This document shows, in pieces, positions 16,949 through 24,970 of a stretch of 64,000 nt of DNA. The first letter of the stretch is position 1; each line of letters starts with the position of its first letter. The stretch covers positions 4,021,001-4,085,000 of the forward strand of contig CP073344.1 of assembly GCA_024397875.1 (NCBI GenBank), given 5' to 3'. A program made the translations under genes and the position numbers. Under the pieces are notes generated by a model. It had not been told where the DNA came from. It searched no databases and saw only the letters and a program-made list of their open reading frames with translations. Source of the stretch: Amphritea atlantica. Lineage in GTDB: Bacteria; Pseudomonadota; Gammaproteobacteria; Pseudomonadales; Balneatricaceae.

Positions 16949-18075
16949 GTAAATCCGTGAGTAAGGTACTGATTATCGGCGGTGGCTTTTCCGGCATGTC
17001 CGCGGCTATCCAGTTACGTAAACAAAACATTGAAACCCACCTGTTGGAGGTCGATCCCAACTGGGGCCCTGATGGCACCGGTATCAGTCTGGGTGGCGCG
17101 ACTTTACGCGCCTTGAGGACGCTGGGAATACTGGAGCAATTTCTGCAGCAGGGCAGCGCTCAGGATGGGGTAGAGATTACCGCGCCCAACGGCCACCTGA
17201 TTGAAACCATACCCACCCCCCGTATCGCGGGGCCTGATGTTCCCGGCAACAGTGCGATTATGCGCCCGGTACTGGCGCGTATCATGGCCGACAAGGTGGT
17301 GGCATCCGGTACTCAGGTGCGTCTGGGGCAAACCTACGAGTTCATCGAACCCGACACGGATGGCGTCACCGTGACCCTTACCGATGGCAGCAGCGATCGT
17401 TACGATTTGGTGATCGTCGCCGATGGTGTTTACTCCAAAACCCGGGAGTGGCTGTTTCCCTATGCACCAAAGCCGCAGTACTCCGGCCAGGGTGTTTGGC
17501 GGGCGGTAGTGCCGCGTCCCGTCGAGGGAAACACGCTTAAGATGTGGGTAGGACCGCACCTGAAGCTGGGTTTGAACCCGGTGTCCGGGGATCAAGCGTA
17601 CCTGTTCCTGACCGAAAACAGCGAGCAGCGCCAGCACATTCCGGAAAATGAACAGGCCGTCCGATTAAAAGAGCTATTAGTGAACAACTTTACCGCGCCC
17701 AAGGTGCACGAACTAGCGGAGCAGATGATCGAGGACTCTGTCGTCTACCGCCCGCTGGACGGACTGTTGATGCCGCGTCCCTGGTATCGCGGTCGGGTCG
17801 TGCTGATTGGCGACACCGTGCATGCCACCACGCCCCACCTGGCTTCGGGGGCCGGTATCGGCATCGAGGGTGGCATTATCCTGGCTGAGGAGCTGGAGCG
17901 ACATGAGACCGCGGAAGAGGCCTTCGAAGCTTACCAGAATCGCCATTGGGCGCGTGCCAGTATGGTGGTCAATAACTCGGGTCGTTTGGGCCAAATCGAA
18001 ATTGAGGGCGGCGACAAAGTCGAGCACGCTAATATCATGCGCGAGTCCACCATCGCCCTGGCGCAACCCATTTGA
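16945..18075 (+). CDS. FAD-dependent aromatic monooxygenase (group A flavoprotein)
   Basis: The 376-aa protein has the three hallmarks of single-component flavin hydroxylases: GGGFSG (residues 12-17) for the FAD ADP part, a DG motif in LVIVADGVYS, and a GD motif in VVLIGDTVHATTP. Size and style match 6-hydroxynicotinate 3-monooxygenase, salicylate hydroxylase and 2,6-dihydroxypyridine 3-hydroxylase. It probably hydroxylates an aromatic or pyridine-type ring with NAD(P)H and O2, preparing it for the extradiol dioxygenase. The start overlaps the Rieske gene by 4 bp (ATGA), which implies coupled translation. Regiochemistry and substrate are not deducible here. Confidence 0.9.
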   Translation: MSKSVSKVLIIGGGFSGMSAAIQLRKQNIETHLLEVDPNWGPDGTGISLGGATLRALRTLGILEQFLQQGSAQDGVEITAPNGHLIETIPTPRIAGPDVPGNSAIMRPVLARIMADKVVASGTQVRLGQTYEFIEPDTDGVTVTLTDGSSDRYDLVIVADGVYSKTREWLFPYAPKPQYSGQGVWRAVVPRPVEGNTLKMWVGPHLKLGLNPVSGDQAYLFLTENSEQRQHIPENEQAVRLKELLVNNFTAPKVHELAEQMIEDSVVYRPLDGLLMPRPWYRGRVVLIGDTVHATTPHLASGAGIGIEGGIILAEELERHETAEEAFEAYQNRHWARASMVVNNSGRLGQIEIEGGDKVEHANIMRESTIALAQPI

Positions 18076-18126
18076 GCAACCCGCTTGCGGGCAGGATGTG
18101 TCGCCAGATTTGATTTATGTAACTAG

Positions 18127-18149
18127 GTCGGGGTTTGGACATCCCCGAC
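18127..18149 (+). other. Stem-loop between monooxygenase and channel genes
   Basis: GTCGGGG (18127-18133) and CCCCGAC (18143-18149) form a perfect 7-bp stem with a 9-nt loop. A T tract is missing, so it is not a normal terminator. A second short hairpin, CCCGCTTGCGGG at 18080-18091, precedes it. They may set the mRNA level of the channel gene. Confidence 0.5.
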
Positions 18150-18261
18150 AAAAATAGAAGGAAGCTTTGATTGCAGTCCCCTGTGAGGCAAACGACCGGA
18201 GTGTCGTTTGACTGCGCAGGACGAACAAACAACTACAAAAACAACAAAGGTTGGGATTGAA

Positions 18262-19194
18262 ATGTTCACAATAAAAACAAAAGTGTTACCGATAATCTTG
18301 ATTCTATGCGGTCTGTGGGGGATTCCCCTGTCGGCCAGTGCCACCGAAAACGGCGCGCCGACAACAGCGATGGGCCTCTATGGGTTTGGCGCGGGCATGC
18401 TGCCTCCGGTCACCGAATACGGTACCTTTGGCGTGCGGTTGGCGGATTACGACAGTAACCGCGTTATGGATGGTAATGGGGATAAGGAGAACAATGATTT
18501 TTCATTGAATGTGAAGGCCTTGACGCTGGCCTATATCCGCATGACGGACAAAACCATTCTGGGTGGCCAGTATGGGTTCGGATTCGCGGCGCCGTTCTTC
18601 AAGATGGACTCCGAACTCGAAATTTTTGCCGGCGGCATGTCGGTTTTTCAGGATGAGGCACAGGTTTTCCGCCAGGCCGACCTGCTGTTCCAGCCTCTGA
18701 TGGTGCAATGGCACCCATCGGAAAACCTGTCTATTAATGGCCAGTTCCAGATTCTGGTGCCCATCGGTGATTATGACAAAGACCGGATGGTTTCCCCGGG
18801 GTTGAATCACTGGGCGTACTCCCCGATCATCAGTTTGACCTATATCACCGACTCCGGGTTCGAAGTTTCGTCCACCTCTGAACTGGATGTGAGTACCCGA
18901 AACAAGGCCACCGGGTATCGCAACGGCATCGAATATCGCAACGAATTTGCCGTTGGTCAGCACGTCGGGCCTTGGACCCTGGGGGTGGGCGGCTACTATT
19001 ACGACCAGTTGACCGACGATAGCGGCCCCGGTTCAGATGACGGCAATCGTGCCCGGGTCCTGGCCCTGGGGCCGTCGCTACAATTCTTCCGCCGGGGTCT
19101 TCCACCGGTATGGTTTCACGCCTACAAGGAATTCGATGCCCATAACCGTAGCGAGGGTTACAACATCTCCGTTCGCGTGGCCATGAGCTTCTGA
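18262..19194 (+). CDS. Outer-membrane channel, phenol MetA-pathway family
   Basis: The 310-aa protein has a signal peptide cut after PLSASA and ends in the outer-membrane barrel signature RVAMSF. Between them are amphipathic strands such as GTFGVRLADYDSN, QYGFGFAAPFF and GVGGYYYDQL, matching the family found beside phenol and biphenyl meta-cleavage clusters, thought to pass hydrophobic aromatics. The upstream TTG at 18208 would put the signal peptide inside the protein, so I use the ATG at 18262. It lies 186 bp after the monooxygenase gene and belongs by content to the same pathway. Confidence 0.85.
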   Translation: MFTIKTKVLPIILILCGLWGIPLSASATENGAPTTAMGLYGFGAGMLPPVTEYGTFGVRLADYDSNRVMDGNGDKENNDFSLNVKALTLAYIRMTDKTILGGQYGFGFAAPFFKMDSELEIFAGGMSVFQDEAQVFRQADLLFQPLMVQWHPSENLSINGQFQILVPIGDYDKDRMVSPGLNHWAYSPIISLTYITDSGFEVSSTSELDVSTRNKATGYRNGIEYRNEFAVGQHVGPWTLGVGGYYYDQLTDDSGPGSDDGNRARVLALGPSLQFFRRGLPPVWFHAYKEFDAHNRSEGYNISVRVAMSF

Positions 19195-19300
19195 CATTGA
19201 TAATACTTTGAAAGCCATACCTCTCATCTCCTGATCGTGCGGGAGGCTAAACCGCCTAGACGGTCCGGGGAAGAGCCAATCATTACAAATGAAGAGGTGC

Positions 19301-20552
19301 ATGATGACATCAGCAACAGCATTGCCCTGGCGCAAAGGGAAACGAGTGGCTATTATCGGCGCTGGTCCGGGGCGTCTCTGCGGCGCTGGCGTTGCATAGC
19401 CAGGGTTACGATGTTCGTCTCTATGAGAAGAGCCCGGAGCCCAAACCACTGGGTGGCGGTGTCCTGCTAAGTTCGCCGGTGCTGGCGATACTACGCGACT
19501 ATGGCGTTGATCTGAACAATTTCGGCTCCTATACCTATACAGAATTTCGCAACAATCGCGGTCGGGTGCGGACCTGTGTGCCCTCCAATCCACGGGTTGA
19601 AGAGGCCTTCGGGCTCAAAGGCTGGCACTACGGCATGCTGCGCGCCAATGCCTTCGCCCGGATGATGGAGTGCCTGCCGGAAGGCATCCTCGTGGCCAAT
19701 CACGCGTTTCAGTCCTACCGCGAGAGCAGCGATGATATCCAGATCTTATTCACCAATGGCGACTCGGTGAAAACGGATATTCTGGTGGGTGCTGATGGTA
19801 TTCGCTCGGGCGTATCCAGCCAGGCCTTTGGCGAACCGGATCTATTTCATGTCGGCCTGCGGGTTTGGCTGGCCTGGTGCGATGCGGAGAGTCTTGAGGG
19901 TATTCCCCCGCACACCGCTGCGGTTACCCACTCGAACAAATATCAGGCCAGTTTCTTTCCTATGCTGCACGACGGCAAACCGGGCTATGAATGGTGGATA
20001 GTCGAGCCGGTGAAGGAAAATGCGCCGGAACCGAAAGACGTTAAAGCGTATGTTAAAAATATACTGAAAGACTGGGCGGATCCCTTACCTCGTTTCCCGG
20101 ATGTTACCGATTTCAGCAAGCAGATTTTCTACTGGGATATTTACAACCGCCCGTCACTCAAACAATGGAGTCGCGGTCGGGTGGTGTGCCTGGGAGACGC
20201 AGTACATCCGGTATCCCCCTATGCGGCCTACGGCATGGGCATGGCGATCGAAGACGGGTATTTCCTGGGTAAAGCCATGGGCCAACAGGATTTGAGGAAT
20301 GGCGCTTCCGTCACCCAGGGCTTTGCGGCATTCGAAGCAGAGCGGGTTGATTACGTGAATCACCATGTGGAATTTGCCCGCAAGCTGGGCAATATCTTCC
20401 ACAATTTTCCCTCGCCCCTGGCCAGACTCAGGGACCTGGTGTTTGACCACACCGGATTTCTGGAAAAGATGATCACACGGGACTATCTCAAAGATCAGGA
20501 GGCGATGAGTCTGTCTCTGCATGAACTACATGTTAAACCGGCATCTAATTAA
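19301..20552 (+). pseudogene. Second FAD-dependent monooxygenase, frameshifted in the FAD motif
   Basis: Translation from ATG at 19301 (after GAAGAGG) gives KRVAIIGAGPG and then runs into a stop. A shift of one base at the run of four G near 19370 restores the family pattern, SAALALHSQGYDVRLYEKS, which then stays open to 20552. The downstream part has a DG motif (LVGADGIRS) and a GD motif (VVCLGDAVHPVSPYAAYG). The total would be about 416 residues, normal for group A flavin hydroxylases. Two missing G or one extra G explains it. It could be a real mutation or a homopolymer sequencing error; the remaining coding frame looks undamaged, which favours an error or a very recent event. Confidence 0.85.
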
Positions 20553-20818
20553 AGCTGGCCTGCTTTAGGGGAGATACTGGAGCCGTTTGTCGGCATTGTC
20601 CGGGGGAAAAGATCGCTGCCGGACTCGCCGATAATCGCTGACGGCGGAGAACCACACAAACACTCAATACCGTTGAGAAGAGAAAACGGGACCGGTTTTA
20701 TTTCCCCTGATGCCTGACCCTGCACTTAGGGCCAGTCAAAGAGATCAAAGCACAATGTTCTAATGAGTTTCGCCAGGTTGCAGAATATCACACTTAGTCC
20801 CAACCACCCTGTAAACGC

Positions 20819-21649
20819 TTATGCCCGATAAAACTCCGGGAAAATTGCATTATCGCCTGGATGACTACCGGGGCTAACACGCACCTCTGCCGGGTTTACA
20901 CTAGGGTCGGTGCCAGGTCTTGGGTCCCAGATAGCATCGTCGCCCAACCAGCGGGTTGAAAATGCTATACGGTCCTGCGTGGTTGACTGATTACCGGGGG
21001 AACCATGAAGAGTCCAGGCCGAGAACAGCAGGGCGTCACCCGGCTGAAGGTCGAAGCCGATAATATCGAAGTTTTCACGGGCAGCTTCAATATCGGGGCA
21101 GGGAATGCCCTCTCCGGTGCCGGTCCAGGCATTGGCCTTTTCACCCGAGGCACCAAAGGCTTCAGGCAGGTAAAACACATCGTCACTATGGGAGCCTCTG
21201 ACGAACTCCAGACCGCTACCGGTCACCGTTACCGGCGTCAGGGCCAGCCAGATCGAGGCGATCTGTTTACCCCTGAACGGCCAGTAGGGGACATCCTGAT
21301 GCCAGGGTGTCGGTGTGGTTGTTTCTGCTTTTTTGATCAGCAGATGATCAAAATAAAAGCGCGCGGTCTGGCTCTGCATCGCCTGGGCAACCAGCCGGGC
21401 ACAGCCTGAGTTCTTGGCATATTGATACACCAGATCATTTGTGCGCCACAGGTAGCGGTCGGTGAACATGCGCCCCTTATCGGCCCCTGGGTTAGCGTCA
21501 TTACACAGTTCTCCGGGATTTTCCAGCTGGTGTCTGCCAAAAGCCGTCAGCTTCTCTATCCACTCAGGGTCAACAGCATTACGCACATAGACAACGCCGT
21601 CCTGCTGATACTGGCGGATCTCATCTTCTGTCAAATTTCTCTGGGTCAT
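20819..21649 (-). CDS. Phytanoyl-CoA dioxygenase (PhyH) family protein
   Basis: The 276-aa Fe(II)/2-oxoglutarate oxygenase has metal ligands His117 and Asp119 (TPWHQDV) and distal His215 (AWTLHGSPGN); an Arg for 2-oxoglutarate lies in RIAFSTRW. PhyH-family bacterial enzymes hydroxylate varied small substrates, including quaternary ammonium compounds and phosphonates, so the product name is a family label only. It is divergent from a LysR gene across 83 bp containing a perfect palindrome, which suggests direct control. Two broken copies of its 3' end lie at 11003 and 24680. Confidence 0.9.
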   Translation of the reverse strand: MTQRNLTEDEIRQYQQDGVVYVRNAVDPEWIEKLTAFGRHQLENPGELCNDANPGADKGRMFTDRYLWRTNDLVYQYAKNSGCARLVAQAMQSQTARFYFDHLLIKKAETTTPTPWHQDVPYWPFRGKQIASIWLALTPVTVTGSGLEFVRGSHSDDVFYLPEAFGASGEKANAWTGTGEGIPCPDIEAARENFDIIGFDLQPGDALLFSAWTLHGSPGNQSTTQDRIAFSTRWLGDDAIWDPRPGTDPSVNPAEVRVSPGSHPGDNAIFPEFYRA

Positions 21650-21684
21650 ATCGGTTGCCTTTTATATTTATTGTTGACCCGACT

Positions 21685-21707
21685 ATAGCGCTATCAATAG
21701 TATTGAT
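21685..21707. promoter_or_regulatory. LysR operator between PhyH and LysR genes
   Basis: ATCAATA-G-TATTGAT at 21693-21707 is a perfect 7-bp inverted repeat with one central base and fits T-N11-A. It abuts the palindrome ATAGCGCTAT at 21685-21694. Both lie in the 83-bp divergent gap. Confidence 0.65.
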
Positions 21708-21732
21708 TAAGTCGATAATTTTGATATCTATT

Positions 21733-22644
21733 ATGGAAAAATTTGATTACAGCGCACTGAGCTTCAAAAGCCTCAAGACACTCAAGCTGATCTATGAACT
21801 GGGTTCCCTGACGGCTGCGGCAATTGAGCTGGGGCAGAATCAACCAACCGTGAGCTACACCCTGGATCAGCTGCGTGAAGCACTGCACGACCCTCTGTTT
21901 GTACGCTCGGGCCGGGGCGTGGCACCCACCAGCCGCTGTCAGCAGATCATGCCGGAGGTTGAGAATCTGCTCAGAGGGATGTCTGATCTGTTTCAGCCGG
22001 AGGAGTTTGAGCCCACCAATGCAACGTTAGATATGACACTCTCCTGTAACCAGTATGAACTGCAGGTGATCGCGCCGCGCCTGGTGCAAAGATTAAACCG
22101 GTTAGCCCCCAATATCCGGCTGACATTTATTCAGTCGCATCTCAAGGGTCATCAACAACTACAGCGCGGTCAGTGTGACCTGCTGCTTTCACCGGTACTA
22201 CATGATTACGAAGCACTCTATCAACGCGTGCTGTTTGAGGATCGCTATGTCTGCCTGATGTCCGCAGAACATCCGTTAGCCAGTCAGCAGATCGAACTCG
22301 ATGATTATATACAGGCCAGGCACTTAGAGATTCATTATGAAGGTGGGTGGAAACCTCTCTATCTGAACACTCCGGAACTTCAGGGGGCGAACCTGAATGT
22401 CGGACTGCGCCTGCCCGGTGTAACCGGCTTCATCCCGACCATCGCCAGTAGCGATCTGATTATGACACTGCCCGAACGTCTGGCACGACTGATTGGCGGG
22501 CCGATGCTGATTAAAGACCCGCCCTTTGTCAGCCGGTTTGAACTGTGCCTCTACTGGAACAAAATGACCCACCAATCGAAGGCCCATCAATGGTTGCGTG
22601 AGCAGATCATCGAGACCTGCACTGAGCTTGATAACCCGCCTTAA
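21733..22644 (+). CDS. LysR-family transcriptional regulator
   Basis: The N-terminal helix-turn-helix is in LTAAAIELGQNQPTVSYTL (about residues 23-41), followed by the usual DPLFVRSGRGVAPT segment, then an effector-binding domain with LMSAEHPLA. I start it at 21733 (MEKFDYSAL, 303 aa); the frame is open upstream to 21655, but that part is a hydrophobic translation of the operator region. No clear Shine-Dalgarno is present. It is divergent from PhyH and convergent with the SLC13 transporter, with their stop codons overlapping by 4 bp. A scar matching its last 23 codons is present at 24818-24886. Confidence 0.9.
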   Translation: MEKFDYSALSFKSLKTLKLIYELGSLTAAAIELGQNQPTVSYTLDQLREALHDPLFVRSGRGVAPTSRCQQIMPEVENLLRGMSDLFQPEEFEPTNATLDMTLSCNQYELQVIAPRLVQRLNRLAPNIRLTFIQSHLKGHQQLQRGQCDLLLSPVLHDYEALYQRVLFEDRYVCLMSAEHPLASQQIELDDYIQARHLEIHYEGGWKPLYLNTPELQGANLNVGLRLPGVTGFIPTIASSDLIMTLPERLARLIGGPMLIKDPPFVSRFELCLYWNKMTHQSKAHQWLREQIIETCTELDNPP

Positions 22645-24479
22645 CCAACCGGATAGAACACCGGAATCAGGAAGCTCAGGGATAACCACATAATTAACGT
22701 TAGCGGGATTCCGACTTTCAGAAAGTCATTAAAGGTATACCCCCCGACGGTCATGACCAGCAGATTGGTCTTATAAGCCATTGGCGTGGCATAGCTCATA
22801 TTGGCACCAAACAATACCGCCAGCACAAAAGGCTCTGGCGGCATGCCAAGTTGATTGGCTATGCCTATCGCAATGGGTGTACCGATCACGGCGGCAGCGT
22901 TGTTAGAGACGATATTGGTCATTATCGCCATCAGTAACATTAAGCCACTCAGTTGCATAGTCACCGACAGATCCGCTGTCAGATAAACAAAGCCTGCGGC
23001 CATCGCATCGGCGGCACCAGTCTCAAGCATTGCAAATCCCAGGGCTAATGATGCTGCAACGATCAGGATAATCTGGGCATTTACGGCTTCGGCCATATCT
23101 TTCCAGCCGAGGCAGTTTGTCAGTGCCAATAGCAACACACCACAGACGGCACTAATGGCAATGGGTAAAATGCCGAGTGCTGAAATAGCAACCACCGCGA
23201 CCATGATCATCAATGCCAACGGTGCTTTTTCGGTATGGGGAATATGAGACGTGGCATCGAGTACTAAAATCTTGCCTTGCTGTTTAAGCTCTGCAATTGT
23301 TTCACTTGCCCCCTGTACCAGCAATACGTCACCCAGCTGCAACTGTGCATTGTCTATATCCGCCACAGCCTGAGGGCTCTGTGGACCGGCACGATGCAGA
23401 GCCAGAACCACCAGCTGATACCTATCAGCAAAACGCGTTTTTGCAACCGAAGTGTTAAGCAGTGGAGAGCCTTGCGCAATGATAATTTCCGCTAACTGCT
23501 GGCCTTCTGCCTGCAGGGGATGATCCTCATCTATTTTGGTATCACTGCTATATAGATCAGCATCCAGAAGCTTTTCATAGGACTTCAGGTTTTCCGGACT
23601 ATCACTCACCAGCAGTTGATCTCCCGACCTCAGGGTTAATTGCCGGGAAGGCAGGGTCAGCGCATCGCTGCCGGCTCTCTTTACGTATTTGACAGCAAGC
23701 AGTTGATCCGTCTTTTCAATGACCTCTTCGACAGTTTTACCATCCGATATACCATCCTGATTAATATGCAGTGCAGCAGAAAAAATTCGCGGCGACGCAT
23801 CTCCAAGCGCTGACACCCTATCAGGTAACATTTTCGGTGCCACCAGCCATAGATACATAATTGCCAACATGCTGCTTAGTAGCACTGGCATCACAAATTC
23901 AAACATGGAAAAGGGGTTCATACCCATACTGACAGCCACAGAGACCACCAGCAGATTGGTCGATGTGCCAATGGTGGTTCCCATACCGCCTATCAGGGTG
24001 GCGAAGCCCATCGGCATAAGAATGCGTGATGCCGATGTTTTAGTCCGCAACGAGACACTGATGAGAATAGGCAGCAGTAAGATGACAATTGGCACGTTAT
24101 TAACAAACGCACTCAATGCCGCCCCAACGATCAGCGTCAACAAGAAGGACAGCTTCGGCGACACCTCCCATAAACGGGTCAGCGCTCTGCCAACAGGCTC
24201 AAGCGCGCCGGTTCTGGCCAACGCATGCCCTATTATCATCAGCGCAGTAACAGCGATTAATGCTTCATGCCCAAACCCGGAAAAGAAATCTACCGCGTGA
24301 ATGGTCTTGCCATCTGACGTATAGGGAAAGAGCTGAAAACCAGTAGCCAGAGCGGCCAGCACAAACAGACTGGAGGATTCCAGCGGTAACCAGTCCCGCG
24401 TGAAAAGAAATAGTGCCAGGGCTGTGAGCAATAAAACGGCAACGGCATGAGTATTCAATACTATTTCAGCGGGCATCAT
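22641..24479 (-). CDS. SLC13-family transporter with central RCK_C (TrkA-C) domains
   Basis: The 612-aa inner-membrane protein has two transmembrane halves (about residues 5-215 and 425-605). Two soluble TrkA-C-like domains lie between them (about 230-310 and 320-400, each with SGDQLLV or LGDVLLVQG). Each half has the family motif region: GTTIGTSTNLL in the first and SNNAAAVIGTP, NMSYATPMAYKTN in the second. Members carry sulfate, dicarboxylates or sulfonates with Na+ or H+. Next to a PhyH dioxygenase, import of an organic acid or sulfonate is a reasonable guess. It converges on LysR with overlapping stops. Confidence 0.88.
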   Translation of the reverse strand: MMPAEIVLNTHAVAVLLLTALALFLFTRDWLPLESSSLFVLAALATGFQLFPYTSDGKTIHAVDFFSGFGHEALIAVTALMIIGHALARTGALEPVGRALTRLWEVSPKLSFLLTLIVGAALSAFVNNVPIVILLLPILISVSLRTKTSASRILMPMGFATLIGGMGTTIGTSTNLLVVSVAVSMGMNPFSMFEFVMPVLLSSMLAIMYLWLVAPKMLPDRVSALGDASPRIFSAALHINQDGISDGKTVEEVIEKTDQLLAVKYVKRAGSDALTLPSRQLTLRSGDQLLVSDSPENLKSYEKLLDADLYSSDTKIDEDHPLQAEGQQLAEIIIAQGSPLLNTSVAKTRFADRYQLVVLALHRAGPQSPQAVADIDNAQLQLGDVLLVQGASETIAELKQQGKILVLDATSHIPHTEKAPLALMIMVAVVAISALGILPIAISAVCGVLLLALTNCLGWKDMAEAVNAQIILIVAASLALGFAMLETGAADAMAAGFVYLTADLSVTMQLSGLMLLMAIMTNIVSNNAAAVIGTPIAIGIANQLGMPPEPFVLAVLFGANMSYATPMAYKTNLLVMTVGGYTFNDFLKVGIPLTLIMWLSLSFLIPVFYPVG

Positions 24480-24637
24480 TATATACGCTACTCAGTCGGT
24501 AAAGGCGTCTGTGCAGTGTAGCAAAGTCAGTAGGGGAAACTATATAGGAATCAATAGGATCAGAGTAATTGGTATTTAATGTCAGTAAAGAACTTCACTA
24601 AACCAGTTTTCATTCACCTCTTTCTCCCATCACTCTA

Positions 24638-24668
24638 TCTCTGTGTCCTCGGTGCTCTGTGTGGCGAG
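24638..24668. repeat. CTCTGTG-type repetitive segment
   Basis: TCTCTGTGTCCTCGGTGCTC and the following CTGTGTGGCGAG contain two near-copies of CTCTGTG. The segment resembles the pair at 10831-10850 and 10886-10904, and like them it stands just outside a PhyH remnant. Confidence 0.45.
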
Positions 24669-24679
24669 GCTGCCCCTAT

Positions 24680-24822
24680 CTAAGCGCGATAATACTCAGG
24701 GAAGATAGCATTATCCGCTGGATGGCTGCCTGGCTTAACACGGACATCTTCCGGATCTGGGGTCCCAGATTGCATCGTCACCCAACCAGCGAGTTGAGAA
24801 CGCTATACGACCTTGAGTGGTT
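24680..24822 (-). pseudogene. Phytanoyl-CoA dioxygenase, 3'-end remnant (copy C)
   Basis: This stretch follows the last ~170 bp of the intact PhyH gene, ending EYYRA-stop on the minus strand against EFYRA-stop. It lacks about 27 bp present in the intact copy (the part around GGTTTACACTAGGGTCGG). The match ends at TGGTT (24818-24822), where LysR-like sequence takes over. Confidence 0.85.
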
Positions 24823-24886
24823 ACGCGAGCAGATAGCCGAGGTCTGTAGCGAACTGGATAGTCCGGAGTCGGTGCCTGCGCAGTAA
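24818..24886 (+). pseudogene. LysR regulator, 3'-end remnant
   Basis: Plus-strand codons read WLREQIAEVCSELDSPE and end in TAA, against WLREQIIETCTELDNPP at the end of the intact LysR gene. It is joined to PhyH remnant C at the shared bases TGGTT. The longer open frame from 24659 runs antisense through the PhyH remnant and is an artefact of the fusion. Confidence 0.85.
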
Positions 24887-24970
24887 CGAACGTCTGAATT
24901 AACCTCTCAGTATCAGACCTCAGATAAATGCATGCTTAAGACGGTACAGGACTTAAAAAACTGAGATGGC

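Noticed and set aside
21655..21732. Extended N-terminus of the LysR at 21655
   Set aside because: The extra 26 residues translate the palindromic operator DNA, are strongly hydrophobic, and are not part of the LysR fold.
24659..24886. 75-codon plus-strand gene
   Set aside because: Its first two thirds are antisense to PhyH remnant C and only the last 23 codons are LysR-like, so it is a fusion artefact.
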